Shown here: positions 47,488-55,968 of the stretch, one piece after another
Layout of the letters: every line of letters begins with the position of its first letter
Position numbering within the stretch: position 1 is the first letter of the stretch
NCBI RefSeq assembly: GCF_009982895.1
Contig: NZ_WXZL01000017.1
Coordinates: 1 to 64,000 of the forward strand
Source of the DNA: Deinococcus alpinitundrae
Lineage (GTDB): Bacteria; Deinococcota; Deinococci; Deinococcales; Deinococcaceae
Length of the DNA stretch: 64,000 nt
Reading direction: 5' to 3'
Notes under the pieces: generated by a model
What the model was told of the DNA's origin: nothing
The model's input: only the letters and a program-made list of their open reading frames with translations
Database searches by the model: none
Position numbers and translations under genes: made by a program

Positions 47488-47601
47488 TCAGCGGCGTACC
47501 CGAACCGGCACCGGCACCAGGCGGGGCTGGGGCCGCTGTCCGGCACGTCGGGAGAGTGTCAGGCCGAGAGCGGCGGCAGCGACAGTCAGGGCAATCAGCA
47601 T
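47488..47601 (-). CDS. Very small single-helix membrane protein
   Basis: A 37-residue frame from ATG 47601: a hydrophobic start (MLIALTVAAAALGLTLS) followed by a basic Pro/Arg/Val-rich tail (PQPRLVPVPVRVRR). This is the pattern of a membrane-anchored mini-protein. There is no convincing RBS. It lies 20 bases upstream of thyX in the same direction, and may instead be a leader peptide for thyX. Coding status uncertain. Confidence 0.35.
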   Translation of the reverse strand: MLIALTVAAAALGLTLSRRAGQRPQPRLVPVPVRVRR

Positions 47602-47635
47602 GACTCAGTCTGCGCGGCCCCAGCTTACAGGAGCG

Positions 47636-48133
47636 TTACAAATCTGACGGTTGATCGGGCGTGTCGAGCTTCATCAAAGTCAACAAGTCCACTGTAGTCA
47701 GAACGCTGAACCCGGCCTTGACGTAGGCCCGCCGCGCTCGGCCGTTGGCTGTATCCGGGTCGATCAGAAACCGGTTCACCGGGACCTCGGCGCGGGTCAG
47801 CGCCATGAAGGCCCGAATCACCTGTGAACCGTGACCGCAGCCGGTTAGGTCGGGTTCACCGATCAGCAGGTCAAGGCCGTACGTTTCGCCCAGCGCCCAG
47901 CACGCGAATTCGTGCTGCGCGCCCACCCGCTCACGTTGAATGAACCCGGCGGCCTGGTCATCCATGAAGAAGACGAAGCCGGGAACATCCCGTGCCGCGC
48001 CGAAGTAGTGGGCTTCCACCGCCGCCCCGTCGCGCTCACCGTCGTCCCAGAAAGCGCGGACATGCGGCTGCTGTAGCCACCCAGTGAGCAGCGGGAGGTG
48101 GGCGCATGTCAGCGGCTCAAAACGAATCGGCAT
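47636..48133 (-). CDS. GNAT acetyltransferase (AAC(6')/RimJ-like)
   Basis: A 165-residue protein of the GNAT superfamily. LLTGWLQQPHVRAFWDDGER is the start pattern of AAC(6')-type and siderophore or ribosomal acetyltransferases (WL..PHV..FW). GLDLLIGEPDLTGCGHGSQV holds the acetyl-CoA loop in the form Q/RxxGxG. The end, DPDTANGRARRAYVKAGFSV, is also typical. Its substrate is unknown; the resemblance to aminoglycoside acetyltransferases does not prove resistance. Starts inside the 3' end of the EVE gene (17-base overlap), so they are cotranscribed. Confidence 0.88.
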   Translation of the reverse strand: MPIRFEPLTCAHLPLLTGWLQQPHVRAFWDDGERDGAAVEAHYFGAARDVPGFVFFMDDQAAGFIQRERVGAQHEFACWALGETYGLDLLIGEPDLTGCGHGSQVIRAFMALTRAEVPVNRFLIDPDTANGRARRAYVKAGFSVLTTVDLLTLMKLDTPDQPSDL

Positions 48134-48602
48134 TCAGGAACTCCGGCTCCAGGCCGCCCGCCGCCACGATCACCTGAAACTCTTCTTGTGAAACCGGCAT
48201 CACCGACAGGCGGTTGCCCCTTTGCAGCAAGCGCAGATTGCCGAGTTCCGGCAGCGTTCTGAGTTCGGCCAGTGTCAGGAAGCGCGGCAGGGCTGCCACC
48301 GCCGCCACGTCCACCATGCTCCAGCGCGGCGCTTCCGGCGGACTCGCCGCGTCGTGGTAAAGGCTGGCCGGATCGAATTGCAGATTGTCGGGGTAGGCGG
48401 CCCGCACCACCCGCGCTACGCCCGCGATTCCCGCCGGACTGGTCGCAGAGTGGTAGAAAAGGCAGAGATCACCCACCTGCATCTGGCGCAGGAAATTGCG
48501 GGCCTGGTAATTTCGGACGCCGTTCCAGGGTTCGCGCCCCACCCGCACCAGATCGGCGAAACCGAAGGTCTCCGGTTCGCTTTTGAGCAGCCAGAAGTTC
48601 AC
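48117..48602 (-). CDS. EVE-domain protein
   Basis: A 161-residue single-domain protein of the EVE/PUA-like group. Its start MNFWLLKSEPETFGFADLVR, then WNGVRNYQARNFLRQMQVGD and LCLFYHSATSPAGIAGVARV, carry the full EVE signature. EVE domains bind modified DNA or RNA bases and are found in restriction systems and in thymocyte nuclear protein homologues. It overlaps the GNAT gene downstream. Divergent from pspA. Confidence 0.93.
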   Translation of the reverse strand: MNFWLLKSEPETFGFADLVRVGREPWNGVRNYQARNFLRQMQVGDLCLFYHSATSPAGIAGVARVVRAAYPDNLQFDPASLYHDAASPPEAPRWSMVDVAAVAALPRFLTLAELRTLPELGNLRLLQRGNRLSVMPVSQEEFQVIVAAGGLEPEFLNADSF

Positions 48603-48709
48603 GGCAGGCCGTTTGAAGTGCCGACTTTCTTCACCATCCCTTGATTCTAGGCTCAGTCAGGCAACTCGCGGGCGGCCCACTTCGTACAGTGAGATCAGGA
48701 GGCTCCACC

Positions 48710-49390
48710 ATGTCTATTCTCGACCGACTGTCCCGTTTGCTCCGTGCCAACGTCAACGATCTGATCTCCAAAGCGGAAGATCCCAGCAAGATCATCGAGC
48801 AGACCCTGCGCGATATGCGCGACGCCTACAACCAGGCCCGCGTGGAGGTGGCCGGGTCGATGGCCCAGCAAGCCAAGCTGGAGCGCGAAGCCACCACCAA
48901 CCGCAAACTCTCCGAGGAATACGGCATGAAGGCCGAGGAAGCCATGCGCGGCGGCAACGAGGACCTGGCCAGAGAAGCGCTGCGCCGCAAGCAAAACCAC
49001 GCCGACGTGGCGGCGGGCTTCGACGACCAGCTCAAGCTCAGCACCTCGCAGGTCGACCAGCTCAAGACCCAGCTGCGCGCGCTGGAAGCCAAGATCGACG
49101 AGATGGAGAGTAAGCAGCAGTTGCTGGTGGCCCGCCACCAGACCGCCAAGGCCAGCGAGACGCTCGAAAAGGTGTCGGGCTTCGACAAGTCCGGCAGCGC
49201 CATGAGCGCCTTCGAGGACATGGAGCGCAAGGTCACCGCCCAGGAAGATAAGGCCAACGCCATGCACCAGCTACGCGAGGAAGGCGACATCGACGCCCAG
49301 CTCGCCAACATGGGGCGCGGCAAGGCGCTCGATGATGAGTTCGAGGCCCTCAAGCGCAAGGTGCAGGGCGGCGCGGAGGGCGGACAGTAA
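48710..49390 (+). CDS. pspA: PspA/IM30 family protein
   Basis: A 226-residue protein from ATG 48710 with AGGAGG 9 bases upstream. It starts MSILDRLSRLLRANVNDLIS and is followed by long coiled coils (SKAEDPSKIIEQTLRDMRDA, then AQQAKLEREATTNRKLSEEY) for the standard PspA/Vipp1 length. Such proteins bind membranes under stress and stabilise them as ESCRT-III-like polymers. No PspF, PspB or PspC neighbours are seen. A strong terminator follows at 49448. Confidence 0.94.
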   Translation: MSILDRLSRLLRANVNDLISKAEDPSKIIEQTLRDMRDAYNQARVEVAGSMAQQAKLEREATTNRKLSEEYGMKAEEAMRGGNEDLAREALRRKQNHADVAAGFDDQLKLSTSQVDQLKTQLRALEAKIDEMESKQQLLVARHQTAKASETLEKVSGFDKSGSAMSAFEDMERKVTAQEDKANAMHQLREEGDIDAQLANMGRGKALDDEFEALKRKVQGGAEGGQ

Positions 49391-49447
49391 AATGTGATGG
49401 GCTGACCCGCCTCAGCAGATGAACGTCTGAACACCCCGAGTCCACCG

Positions 49448-49484
49448 GGGCCAGCGCACTTGACCGCGCTGGCCCTCTCCTTTT
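49448..49484 (+). terminator. Intrinsic terminator of pspA
   Basis: GGGCCAGCGC (49448-49457) pairs with GCGCTGGCCC (49466-49475) followed by TCTCCTTTTA. Position 58 bases after the pspA stop fits. Confidence 0.85.
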
Positions 49485-49628
49485 ATGAAGGCGGCTTTAT
49501 CTACTTTTCTGGGGCTGCCGCCAGGCCCTGAATCCCACTTAAGGGAGCGTTCATCAAACCTTCTACAGGCGCCGCCGTCTGTCAGCCCTGACACCGCCCT
49601 GTCCTCAGCGGCGCGGCAGACTGCGGGC

Positions 49629-50519
49629 ATGACCGCCTTCCGGGCCTACACGCCCGCCGCCCACGAGTTTCCGCTGCCGGAGGGCCACCGCTTTCCCTAT
49701 TACAAATACCGGGGCGTGGCCGAGCGCCTCAGTGGACTGTTGCCGGTGCTCGACACGCCCAATCTGTCGTGGGCGGCGGCGGGCATGGTGCACGATCCGC
49801 TGTGGTTGCGGCGCTGGCGACGCGGCGAGGTCAGCGCCAGGGAGACCCGCGAGTTCGGGCTGCCCTGGAGCGCGGCAGTGGTGGAACGGGCACGCCGGGC
49901 GGCGGGCGGTTCGCTGGCGGCCTTGCACGACGCCTTCGAAGTGGGCTGGGGGGCCAATCTGGCGGGCGGCACCCACCACGCCTTCGCCGACCGCGCCGAG
50001 GGCTTTTGCCTGGTCAACGACGCTGCCATCCTGACGCGGGCGGCGCTGCGAAGCGGGCTGGCGCGGCGGGTCATGACTGTGGATCTCGACGTGCATCAGG
50101 GCAACGGCACGGCGGCGCTGCTCAGGGGCGTGGGCGGCGCGTTTACCCTCAGCGTGCACGGCGAGCGCAATTACCCGTTTCGCAAGGAGGTGAGCAGCCT
50201 CGACATCGGCCTGGGCGACGGCGTGCAGGACGCCGAATACCTGACGGTGCTGCGCGCGCAGGTGCTTCCGGCGATAGACGCCTACCGGCCCGACCTGCTG
50301 TTGTATCTGGCGGGGGTGGATGTGCTGGCCGGAGACCGCTTCGGACGCTTTGCCCTGAGCCTGGACGGCGTACGGGAGCGCAACCGCCTGATCCTCGGCT
50401 GGGCCAAAAACGCGGGCGTGCCGGTGGTGACCATGCTGGCCGGAGGCTACAACGCCGACCACGCCCTGACTATCGAAGCCCACGCCAGCGTCGTGCTCGA
50501 CGGGCTGGACGTGTTGTAA
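49629..50519 (+). CDS. Histone-deacetylase-fold amidohydrolase
   Basis: A 296-residue protein of the arginase/deacetylase superfamily. ATG 49629 is used; the frame is open to 49485, but [20 protein letters not shown] is the natural start. There are active-site His at 116-117 ([20 protein letters not shown]) and Zn ligands Asp154 and His156 in [13 protein letters not shown]. The third Asp is in [14 protein letters not shown], and a LAGGYN-type Gly loop follows. All three metal ligands are present. Prokaryotic members act on acetylpolyamines or acetylated proteins; the substrate is not apparent. Stands alone between terminators. Confidence 0.92.
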   Translation: MTAFRAYTPAAHEFPLPEGHRFPYYKYRGVAERLSGLLPVLDTPNLSWAAAGMVHDPLWLRRWRRGEVSARETREFGLPWSAAVVERARRAAGGSLAALHDAFEVGWGANLAGGTHHAFADRAEGFCLVNDAAILTRAALRSGLARRVMTVDLDVHQGNGTAALLRGVGGAFTLSVHGERNYPFRKEVSSLDIGLGDGVQDAEYLTVLRAQVLPAIDAYRPDLLLYLAGVDVLAGDRFGRFALSLDGVRERNRLILGWAKNAGVPVVTMLAGGYNADHALTIEAHASVVLDGLDVL

Positions 50520-50859
50520 AGAAGACAAGGTCTATCTTCCGACGAACCGGATCAGGAACCTGGAATGCCGTTGGAGACGAGAGGGGGTACAGAAGTGCGA
50601 TCAGGCCGAGGTTTCGGGATTTCCCACAAAGCGCTCCGTCCTCATCCCTCACCGAACTGAAGCGCCGACCGGTTCCGGCTCAGGAAACCTCCATACCTTC
50701 TTCAGAGTGTGGCCACTTCACGTTTGAACCTTAGACAAACCTTGTACAGTCAGGCCACGATCAGCCTGTTGCCCCGGTGGCCCACGTTGACGACGACGGT
50801 GAAGACCCTCCCGGCGCTCTCCCTTCCCCCACCGCGCCCCGGCGCACACAGGAGCTCTC
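50520..50859. other. 340-base spacer holding the Crp-type gene's promoter region
   Basis: No gene or repeat was seen. TTGAAC (about 50725-50730) followed by TACAGT some 17 bases later is a possible promoter for the gene at 50860. No terminator for the deacetylase gene was found. Confidence 0.4.
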
Positions 50860-51480
50860 ATGACCCTGCACACCACCCTCCCGCAGACTCCCGCACCCCA
50901 GGGCCGCCCACTTCACCGGGGCGACACCCTCTACTACGCCGGTGACGCCGCGCCGAGCCTGTACCGGTTGGAAAGCGGGCTGCTGCGGGCGGTGCGCCTG
51001 ACCTCACAGGGCCGCAACCTGACGGTTCGCCACATTCGCCCCGGCGATATCTTCGGCGAGGAAGCGCTGCACGGCCTGCCCCGCAGCCACCAGATCATCG
51101 CCCTGACCGATGCGGTGCTCACGCCCCTACATCTGGAGCACCTGGGCGGTAATGAGTTGTGGGAAGTCACGCGCAGTCTCAGTGCCCAGCTCCAGCGGGT
51201 TATGACCGACGGCGTGCATATTCAGGACGGCGAACTGCGTGAGCGCATCGCCCGGTATCTGCTCAATCTGGCGGGCAGCAGCCTGGGCGGGGTCCATGCC
51301 GACGGCCACCGCTACGTGCGCGCCACCCACGAACTGATCGCCGAGGGCACCGGGGCCACCCGCGAATCGGTGAGTAAACTGATCGGCGAGATGCGCGACG
51401 ACGGCCTGCTCACCCCGGCCTACCGCTGCCTGACCCTGACCAATGAGGCGGCCCTCAGAGCGGAGTCGGGCCTGTTCTGA
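50860..51480 (+). CDS. Crp/Fnr-family transcriptional regulator
   Basis: A 206-residue protein starting at ATG 50860 behind AGGAG. Residues about 15-110 are the cyclic-nucleotide-binding-like beta barrel ([40 protein letters not shown]). A dimerisation helix and HTH_Crp domain follow ([38 protein letters not shown]). It is similar in size and organisation to Deinococcus DdrI-type global stress regulators, but I cannot decide orthology from sequence alone. A terminator follows. Confidence 0.9.
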   Translation: MTLHTTLPQTPAPQGRPLHRGDTLYYAGDAAPSLYRLESGLLRAVRLTSQGRNLTVRHIRPGDIFGEEALHGLPRSHQIIALTDAVLTPLHLEHLGGNELWEVTRSLSAQLQRVMTDGVHIQDGELRERIARYLLNLAGSSLGGVHADGHRYVRATHELIAEGTGATRESVSKLIGEMRDDGLLTPAYRCLTLTNEAALRAESGLF

Positions 51481-51517
51481 CTTTATTGAACCGAGCGGCG
51501 GGCTGAACTGCTGCTTC

Positions 51518-51564
51518 AAGGAGGCCGCGAGAATGCAAGTTTGCTCGCGGCCTCCGGCTTTTGG
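51518..51564 (+). terminator. Intrinsic terminator of the Crp-type gene
   Basis: GGAGGCCGCGAG (51520-51531) pairs with CTCGCGGCCTCC (51544-51555), followed by GGCTTTTG. A 12-bp perfect stem, 39 bases past the stop codon. Confidence 0.88.
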
Positions 51565-51638
51565 CGTCTCGAAATTTAGGCTCCGCCCTCGTCCAGCATC
51601 TTCCCGGCCTGCTAAACAGCCGGGCTGAGAAAACGGGA

Positions 51639-52682
51639 TCAGTTCGGCCAGCCCTCGACCTCGGCGCCGCCGAAGACCACGCGCCGTAAATCCGCCGAAA
51701 AGAAGTTCAGGCCTGGTGAGCTGACGCTGCCCAGCGCTTCGAGCTGCGGGAGCGTCAGGTTGATTTCCAGCGCGGCCAGGCTATCTTCGAGCTGTGCGAG
51801 TTTGCTGGCCCCGATTAGGGAAGACGTGACGCCCGGCTGCGCCGCCGCCCAGGCCAGCGCCACCTGCGCTGGGGGCCGCCCGACTTCTGCAGCGACGGCG
51901 CGCAGGACATCCAGAATATTCCAGTTGCGCTCGGTGAACTTGGTAAACGGCCCGGAGAAAGGATTGCTGCCGCTCAGGCGGCCTTGACCGCTATTGTCCG
52001 CGTCCCGCTGGTATTTCCCGGCCAGGAAGCCGCCTGCCAAGGGACTCCACGGCACTACGCCCAGCTTGCCCTCGCGGGCGGCGGGAATGTGCTCGGCCTC
52101 GATCTGGCGGGCCACCAGCGAGTATTCCATCTGCATGGCCACCGGGCCGGGGACGCCCTGAACCTGGGCCAGCGTCGCCGCCTTCATGGCGTACCAAGCA
52201 GGCATGTCCGAGAAGCCGAAATACCGGATGTGCCCGGCGCGCACCAGATCGCCGAGGGTCTGCAATACCTCCTCCACCGGCGTCACCATGTCGTAGACGT
52301 GCAACCAGTAGAGATCGACGTAATCGGTGCCGAGCCGCTTGAGCGAGCCTTCCAGCGCCCGGTAGATCTGCTTGCGTCCGTTGCCGCCCGCGTGGGGGTT
52401 CCCGCGCTCGGCATTGAAGCCGAATTTGGTCGCCAGTACCACCCGGTCGCGTGCGCCCCGCTCCGCGATGAACCGACCGACGAGTTCCTCGCTGCGCCCG
52501 CCGGAATAGACGTCGGCCGTGTCGATGAAGTTGCCGCCTGCGTCCAGATAAGCGTCGAAGATCTGCTGGGACACGCCGTCGTCCGATCCCCAGCTGGCGT
52601 TGCCAAACGTCATGGTGCCCAGGGCCAGTGGGCTGACGACCAGGCCACTGCGGCCCAGCGTGCGGTAGTTGGTCAGGTTCAT
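51639..52682 (-). CDS. Aldo/keto reductase
   Basis: A 347-residue NADPH-dependent AKR from ATG 52682. Landmarks are the start NYRTLGRSGLVVSPLALGTM, the catalytic Asp and Tyr in NFIDTADVYSGGRSEELVGR, Lys in VVLATKFGFNA, His in LYWLHVYDMVTPVEEVLQTL, and the cofactor segment SSLIGASKLAQLEDSL. Complete. Downstream of the SDR by 29 bases in the same direction and hence under the HxlR regulator divergent from the pair. It probably reduces an electrophilic aldehyde or ketone. Confidence 0.92.
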   Translation of the reverse strand: MNLTNYRTLGRSGLVVSPLALGTMTFGNASWGSDDGVSQQIFDAYLDAGGNFIDTADVYSGGRSEELVGRFIAERGARDRVVLATKFGFNAERGNPHAGGNGRKQIYRALEGSLKRLGTDYVDLYWLHVYDMVTPVEEVLQTLGDLVRAGHIRYFGFSDMPAWYAMKAATLAQVQGVPGPVAMQMEYSLVARQIEAEHIPAAREGKLGVVPWSPLAGGFLAGKYQRDADNSGQGRLSGSNPFSGPFTKFTERNWNILDVLRAVAAEVGRPPAQVALAWAAAQPGVTSSLIGASKLAQLEDSLAALEINLTLPQLEALGSVSSPGLNFFSADLRRVVFGGAEVEGWPN

Positions 52683-52711
52683 GATTGCTCCCTTGGTGCG
52701 AAACGAACGGA

Positions 52712-53521
52712 TCAGAAGTTGAGCCGGGTGCTGTTCATGCCGCCGTCCACGTCCACGATGCTGCCGTGAACGAAGGCAGCCTCGTCGCTGAGCAGAAAGC
52801 GAACCGCGTAGGCGATATCGATTGGCCTCACCGGGCGGCCCGCGACGGTTCCGGCGGTCATGGCGTCAAGGGCCGCGCTGAAGTCGGCGTTACCGGGGGT
52901 GAGCGTCGCGCCGGGAGCCACGGTGTTGACCCGCACGCCGCGCGGGCCATATTCCGCCGCCCAGTTGCGGGTCATCTGCTCGAGGGCCGCTTTGGAGGCG
53001 GTGTACATCGCGCCGTTGGCGGTGCCGACGCGGCCCATCCACGAACCGATATTGACGATATGGCCCGACCCGCGCTGCGCCATGTCCGGCGCAATCACGC
53101 CCACCAGTACGTGTGGAGCGCGGATGTTGGTGTTGAGAATGGCATCCAGATCGGCATCGGAAAGCGCCTCGGTGGACGTCACCGGATAGACGCCCGCGTT
53201 GTTGACCAGAATGTCGACCTGACCGCCGAGTGCAGCCGTGACTTCCCGCGCAAAGGTACGGACAGTGTCGTAGGAGCCTGCCAGATCCGTGGAAATGGCG
53301 TGCGCTTTGCCTCCCGCTTGGATAATGGCGTCCACGACCCCTTGGGCACGGTCGGCGTCACGGCCACTGACGACGACTTCAGCGCCCGACGCGGCCAGCA
53401 CGCGGGCAATCGCTTCGCCGATGCCGCTGGTCGAGCCGGTGACGACGGCTCTCTGGCCTGCCAGACGGGAATCCGTCGGGAGAGAAGCGAGCAGTTCTGG
53501 GTTAATGAGTAAGGTTTGCAT
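52712..53521 (-). CDS. Classical SDR oxidoreductase
   Basis: A 269-residue protein. The cofactor loop is in RAVVTGSTSGIGEAIARVLA, the NNAG motif in VDILVNNAGVYPVTSTEALS, Ser in IVNIGSWMGRVGTANGAMYT and Tyr/Lys in YTASKAALEQMTRNWAAEYG. A C-terminal VHGSIVDVDGGMNSTR follows. All catalytic residues are present. Divergent from the HxlR regulator at 53640 with CCAGTT-type dyads between, so likely induced by quinone or aldehyde stress; this is inferred from the usual behaviour of HxlR partners. Confidence 0.92.
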   Translation of the reverse strand: MQTLLINPELLASLPTDSRLAGQRAVVTGSTSGIGEAIARVLAASGAEVVVSGRDADRAQGVVDAIIQAGGKAHAISTDLAGSYDTVRTFAREVTAALGGQVDILVNNAGVYPVTSTEALSDADLDAILNTNIRAPHVLVGVIAPDMAQRGSGHIVNIGSWMGRVGTANGAMYTASKAALEQMTRNWAAEYGPRGVRVNTVAPGATLTPGNADFSAALDAMTAGTVAGRPVRPIDIAYAVRFLLSDEAAFVHGSIVDVDGGMNSTRLNF

Positions 53522-53582
53522 GATGAAGCCTCCAGGTGAACGGTGAACACTCTCCAGCCACCAAAGCAGTTGCGTTTTACAA

Positions 53583-53624
53583 CCAGTTGCACCTTATCCG
53601 AACTGGTGCGATCATGCAACCAGT
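53583..53624. promoter_or_regulatory. HxlR operator region
   Basis: CCAGTT (53583-53588) and AACTGG (53601-53606) form an inverted repeat with a 12-base gap. A third CAACCAGT word follows at 53617-53624, just ahead of the AGGAGAGG of the HxlR gene. Binding by HxlR to control both divergent units is inferred. Confidence 0.55.
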
Positions 53625-53639
53625 AAGGAGAGGGCACCC

Positions 53640-54119
53640 ATGCGCGAGCACACCACAGACAAAGCCGTTCGCTCCGGCTGCCCGGTCAGCCTCGGCCTGG
53701 ACATCTTCGGCGACAAATGGACGCTGCTGATCGTGCGCGATCTGATGTTCGGCGGCAAGCGCCACTTCCGCGAGTTGCTGGCCTCAGACGAGGGCATCTC
53801 GTCCAATATCCTGGCGGACCGCCTGAAGATGCTGCTGGCCGAGGGCATCGTCAGCAAGGCCGAAGACCCCAGCCACGCGCAGAAAGTGATCTACAGCCTG
53901 ACCGAGAAGGGTGTGGCGCTGCTGCCGATTCTGCTCCAGATCAGCGAGTGGAGCTACCAGTTCCGCCCGGTCGGCGGGCAGTACCCGCGCCCCGCCGAGG
54001 CCACCGACGTGGAAGCGCAGATGCAGGCGGTGCGAAGGGCGCATCTGGTCCAAGCTGGGCTACCGGACGAAGGTAACGGGGGCAGCAGAATTGAGCAGCC
54101 GGACCAAGCTTCGCGGTAG
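53640..54119 (+). CDS. HxlR-family winged-helix regulator
   Basis: A 159-residue protein starting at ATG 53640 behind AAGGAGAG. Residues about 10-110 are the HxlR domain: GCPVSLGLDIFGDKWTLLIV with the N-terminal Cys that in many members senses thiol-reactive compounds, RDLMFGGKRHFRELLASDEG, ISSNILADRLKMLLAEGIVS and VIYSLTEKGVALLPILLQI. The tail (110-159) is polar. Divergent from the SDR-AKR pair, its presumed targets. Confidence 0.93.
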   Translation: MREHTTDKAVRSGCPVSLGLDIFGDKWTLLIVRDLMFGGKRHFRELLASDEGISSNILADRLKMLLAEGIVSKAEDPSHAQKVIYSLTEKGVALLPILLQISEWSYQFRPVGGQYPRPAEATDVEAQMQAVRRAHLVQAGLPDEGNGGSRIEQPDQASR

Positions 54120-54261
54120 ACAGGGACCCTGGGCCGCCTTAAGCTGTAGCACATTAAAGCCATCTTCCATTTATGTGAAGGTGTTTCTTTACGGCGAGGG
54201 AGCGTCTCCGCATTCAGCGGCACTCCAAATCCCATCTTGAATATGCTCGAAAGGACCTCAA

Positions 54262-55047
54262 ATGAAGCGAACGAAGACCGTACTCGGCGGGTTGTTGTTG
54301 GTTTCCCTGGTTCTCGGAGCTCGCGCTCAGGCACAGGACACGCTCAATGTCGGGGCCAACATCGGCAACGTGCCCTGGGAATTTCAGGATGCCAGCGGGG
54401 CCAACGTGGGCTTTGAGATCGAATTGGTGACGAAAATCGCCGAGAACCTGGGCAAGAAGGTCAACATCGTCAACACCCCCTTCAACGGACTGTTCTCGGC
54501 GGTGCAGTCGGGGCGCATTGATGTGGCGATTTCAAGCATCACCATCACGAAAAAGCGCCTGGAAACCGTGGCGTTCGCACAGCCCTACTACGACTCCGAC
54601 CAGTCCCTGACGGTCACCAGCGGCAGCACCCTGGGCAACGTCAGCGCCTTCAAGGGCAAGACGGTGGGCGTCGATACCGGCTCGACCGGGGCGATGTGGG
54701 CCACCACCCACCAGGCCCAGTACGGCTACAAGATCCGCGAGTACACCGGTCTGAACCCGGCCATGCTCGATCTCAAGGCCGGTCGCATCGAGGGCTACAT
54801 CTCCGATATTCCGGCGCTCCAGTACTACGCCAAGATCACGGGTGGGGTCAAGGTGGCGCAGCGGCTCAAGACCGGCGAGCAGTACAGCATGATGTTTGAC
54901 AAGAGCAGTCCGCTGGCCGCGCAGTTCAACACCCAGCTCGACGCTCTGAAAAAGAGCGGCTACGTCTCCAAGCTGCACCAGAAGTGGTTCGGCGTTCTGC
55001 CCGAGAAGAGCACCTCAACGGCCACCGTTTTGCCGATGCCCAAATAA
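54262..55047 (+). CDS. Polar amino-acid-type ABC transporter substrate-binding protein
   Basis: A 261-residue secreted protein with a Sec signal (MKRTKTVLGGLLLVSLVLGA, cleavage near AQAQD). The SBP_bac_3 fold follows (LNVGANIGNVPWEFQDASGA, NVGFEIELVTKIAENLGKKV, SGRIDVAISSITITKKRLET, GKTVGVDTGSTGA). These bind polar amino acids or opines. It is followed by its permease gene 29 bases later. With dihydropyrimidinase downstream, the ligand could be a hydantoin, ureido-acid or related compound; that is inference. There is no ATPase gene nearby. Confidence 0.93.
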   Translation: MKRTKTVLGGLLLVSLVLGARAQAQDTLNVGANIGNVPWEFQDASGANVGFEIELVTKIAENLGKKVNIVNTPFNGLFSAVQSGRIDVAISSITITKKRLETVAFAQPYYDSDQSLTVTSGSTLGNVSAFKGKTVGVDTGSTGAMWATTHQAQYGYKIREYTGLNPAMLDLKAGRIEGYISDIPALQYYAKITGGVKVAQRLKTGEQYSMMFDKSSPLAAQFNTQLDALKKSGYVSKLHQKWFGVLPEKSTSTATVLPMPK

Positions 55048-55076
55048 TTGAGCGCCACTGATTCCAGGCGGGGCCA

Positions 55077-55751
55077 ATGAAACTCCTCGACACTTTCTTC
55101 AACACCGGCGTATTCGGTGCGGCGCTGCCGGCCCTGCTGCGCGGTCTGCTGATCACCCTCGAGCTGGGGGTGGTCAGTGCCGTTGTGGGCACCCTGCTGG
55201 GGCTGGTAGTGGCGCTGATGGGGCTGTACGGACCGCGCTGGCTGCGTGCACTGGTGCGCTTTTACATCGACGTGCTGCGTGCCATGCCGCTCCTGGTCTT
55301 TATGGTGCTGATCTACTACGCCCTGCCGTTCGTCAAGATCTTGCTGCCCGCCTTCACCTGCGCTGTTCTGGCCATTTCGCTGATCGCCTCGGCGTATGTG
55401 GCCGAGATCATCCGCTCGGGCATCGAGGCGATTCCGGTGGGGCAGTTCGAGGCCGCCCGCTCGCTGGGGCTGCGCGGTTGGGACGTCATGAGCACCGTCA
55501 TTTTGCCGCAGGCCCTGAGGATCGTGGTGCCGCCGCTGACCGGCAACGCCGTCTCGATCATGAAAGACACCGCCATCGCCTCGGTGGTGGCCTTGCCCGA
55601 ACTGCTTCAGCAGGCCACCTCTCAGCAGGCGTTGTCGGCCAATCCCACGCCGCTGGTCGGCGCGGCGCTGATCTATGTGCTGCTGCTCTTTCCGCTGGTG
55701 CGTCTGGTCAGCCGCTTCGAGGCCCAGGCCAGACAGCGGTCCAGCCGCTGA
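55077..55751 (+). CDS. Polar amino-acid-type ABC transporter permease
   Basis: A 224-residue integral membrane protein of the HisM/GlnP family with five or so transmembrane helices (LRGLLITLELGVVSAVVGTL, MPLLVFMVLIYYALPFVKIL and others). The EAA loop that docks the ATPase is present (QFEAARSLGLRGWDVMSTVI). TGNAVSIMKDTAIASVVALP is family-typical. A single permease may homodimerise. The expected ABC ATPase is missing from the operon. Confidence 0.93.
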   Translation: MKLLDTFFNTGVFGAALPALLRGLLITLELGVVSAVVGTLLGLVVALMGLYGPRWLRALVRFYIDVLRAMPLLVFMVLIYYALPFVKILLPAFTCAVLAISLIASAYVAEIIRSGIEAIPVGQFEAARSLGLRGWDVMSTVILPQALRIVVPPLTGNAVSIMKDTAIASVVALPELLQQATSQQALSANPTPLVGAALIYVLLLFPLVRLVSRFEAQARQRSSR

Positions 55752-55968
55752 GGATGGAGCTGACGGTCCCGGCTGCTCAGCGAGTCCCTGCTGGGCAGCC
55801 CGTGTCGGGTCAGGCGTGCAGGCGGCAGTCCACTTCATCCATGCTGCCGATTCACGCGAGGTGGTCCCAGGCAGCAGCTCCACGCAGCCCGTCGTCAATT
55901 GTGACTTGAGTGAAGCAGTCTGCAAGCACAAGAACTCAAGCCCCAGGAGCCAAGATGAGGAGAACCGA

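Noticed and set aside
47636..48133. GNAT gene as an aminoglycoside-resistance determinant
   Set aside because: The AAC(6')-like start is shared by many GNAT enzymes with other substrates, and it is embedded in a housekeeping context with an EVE gene.
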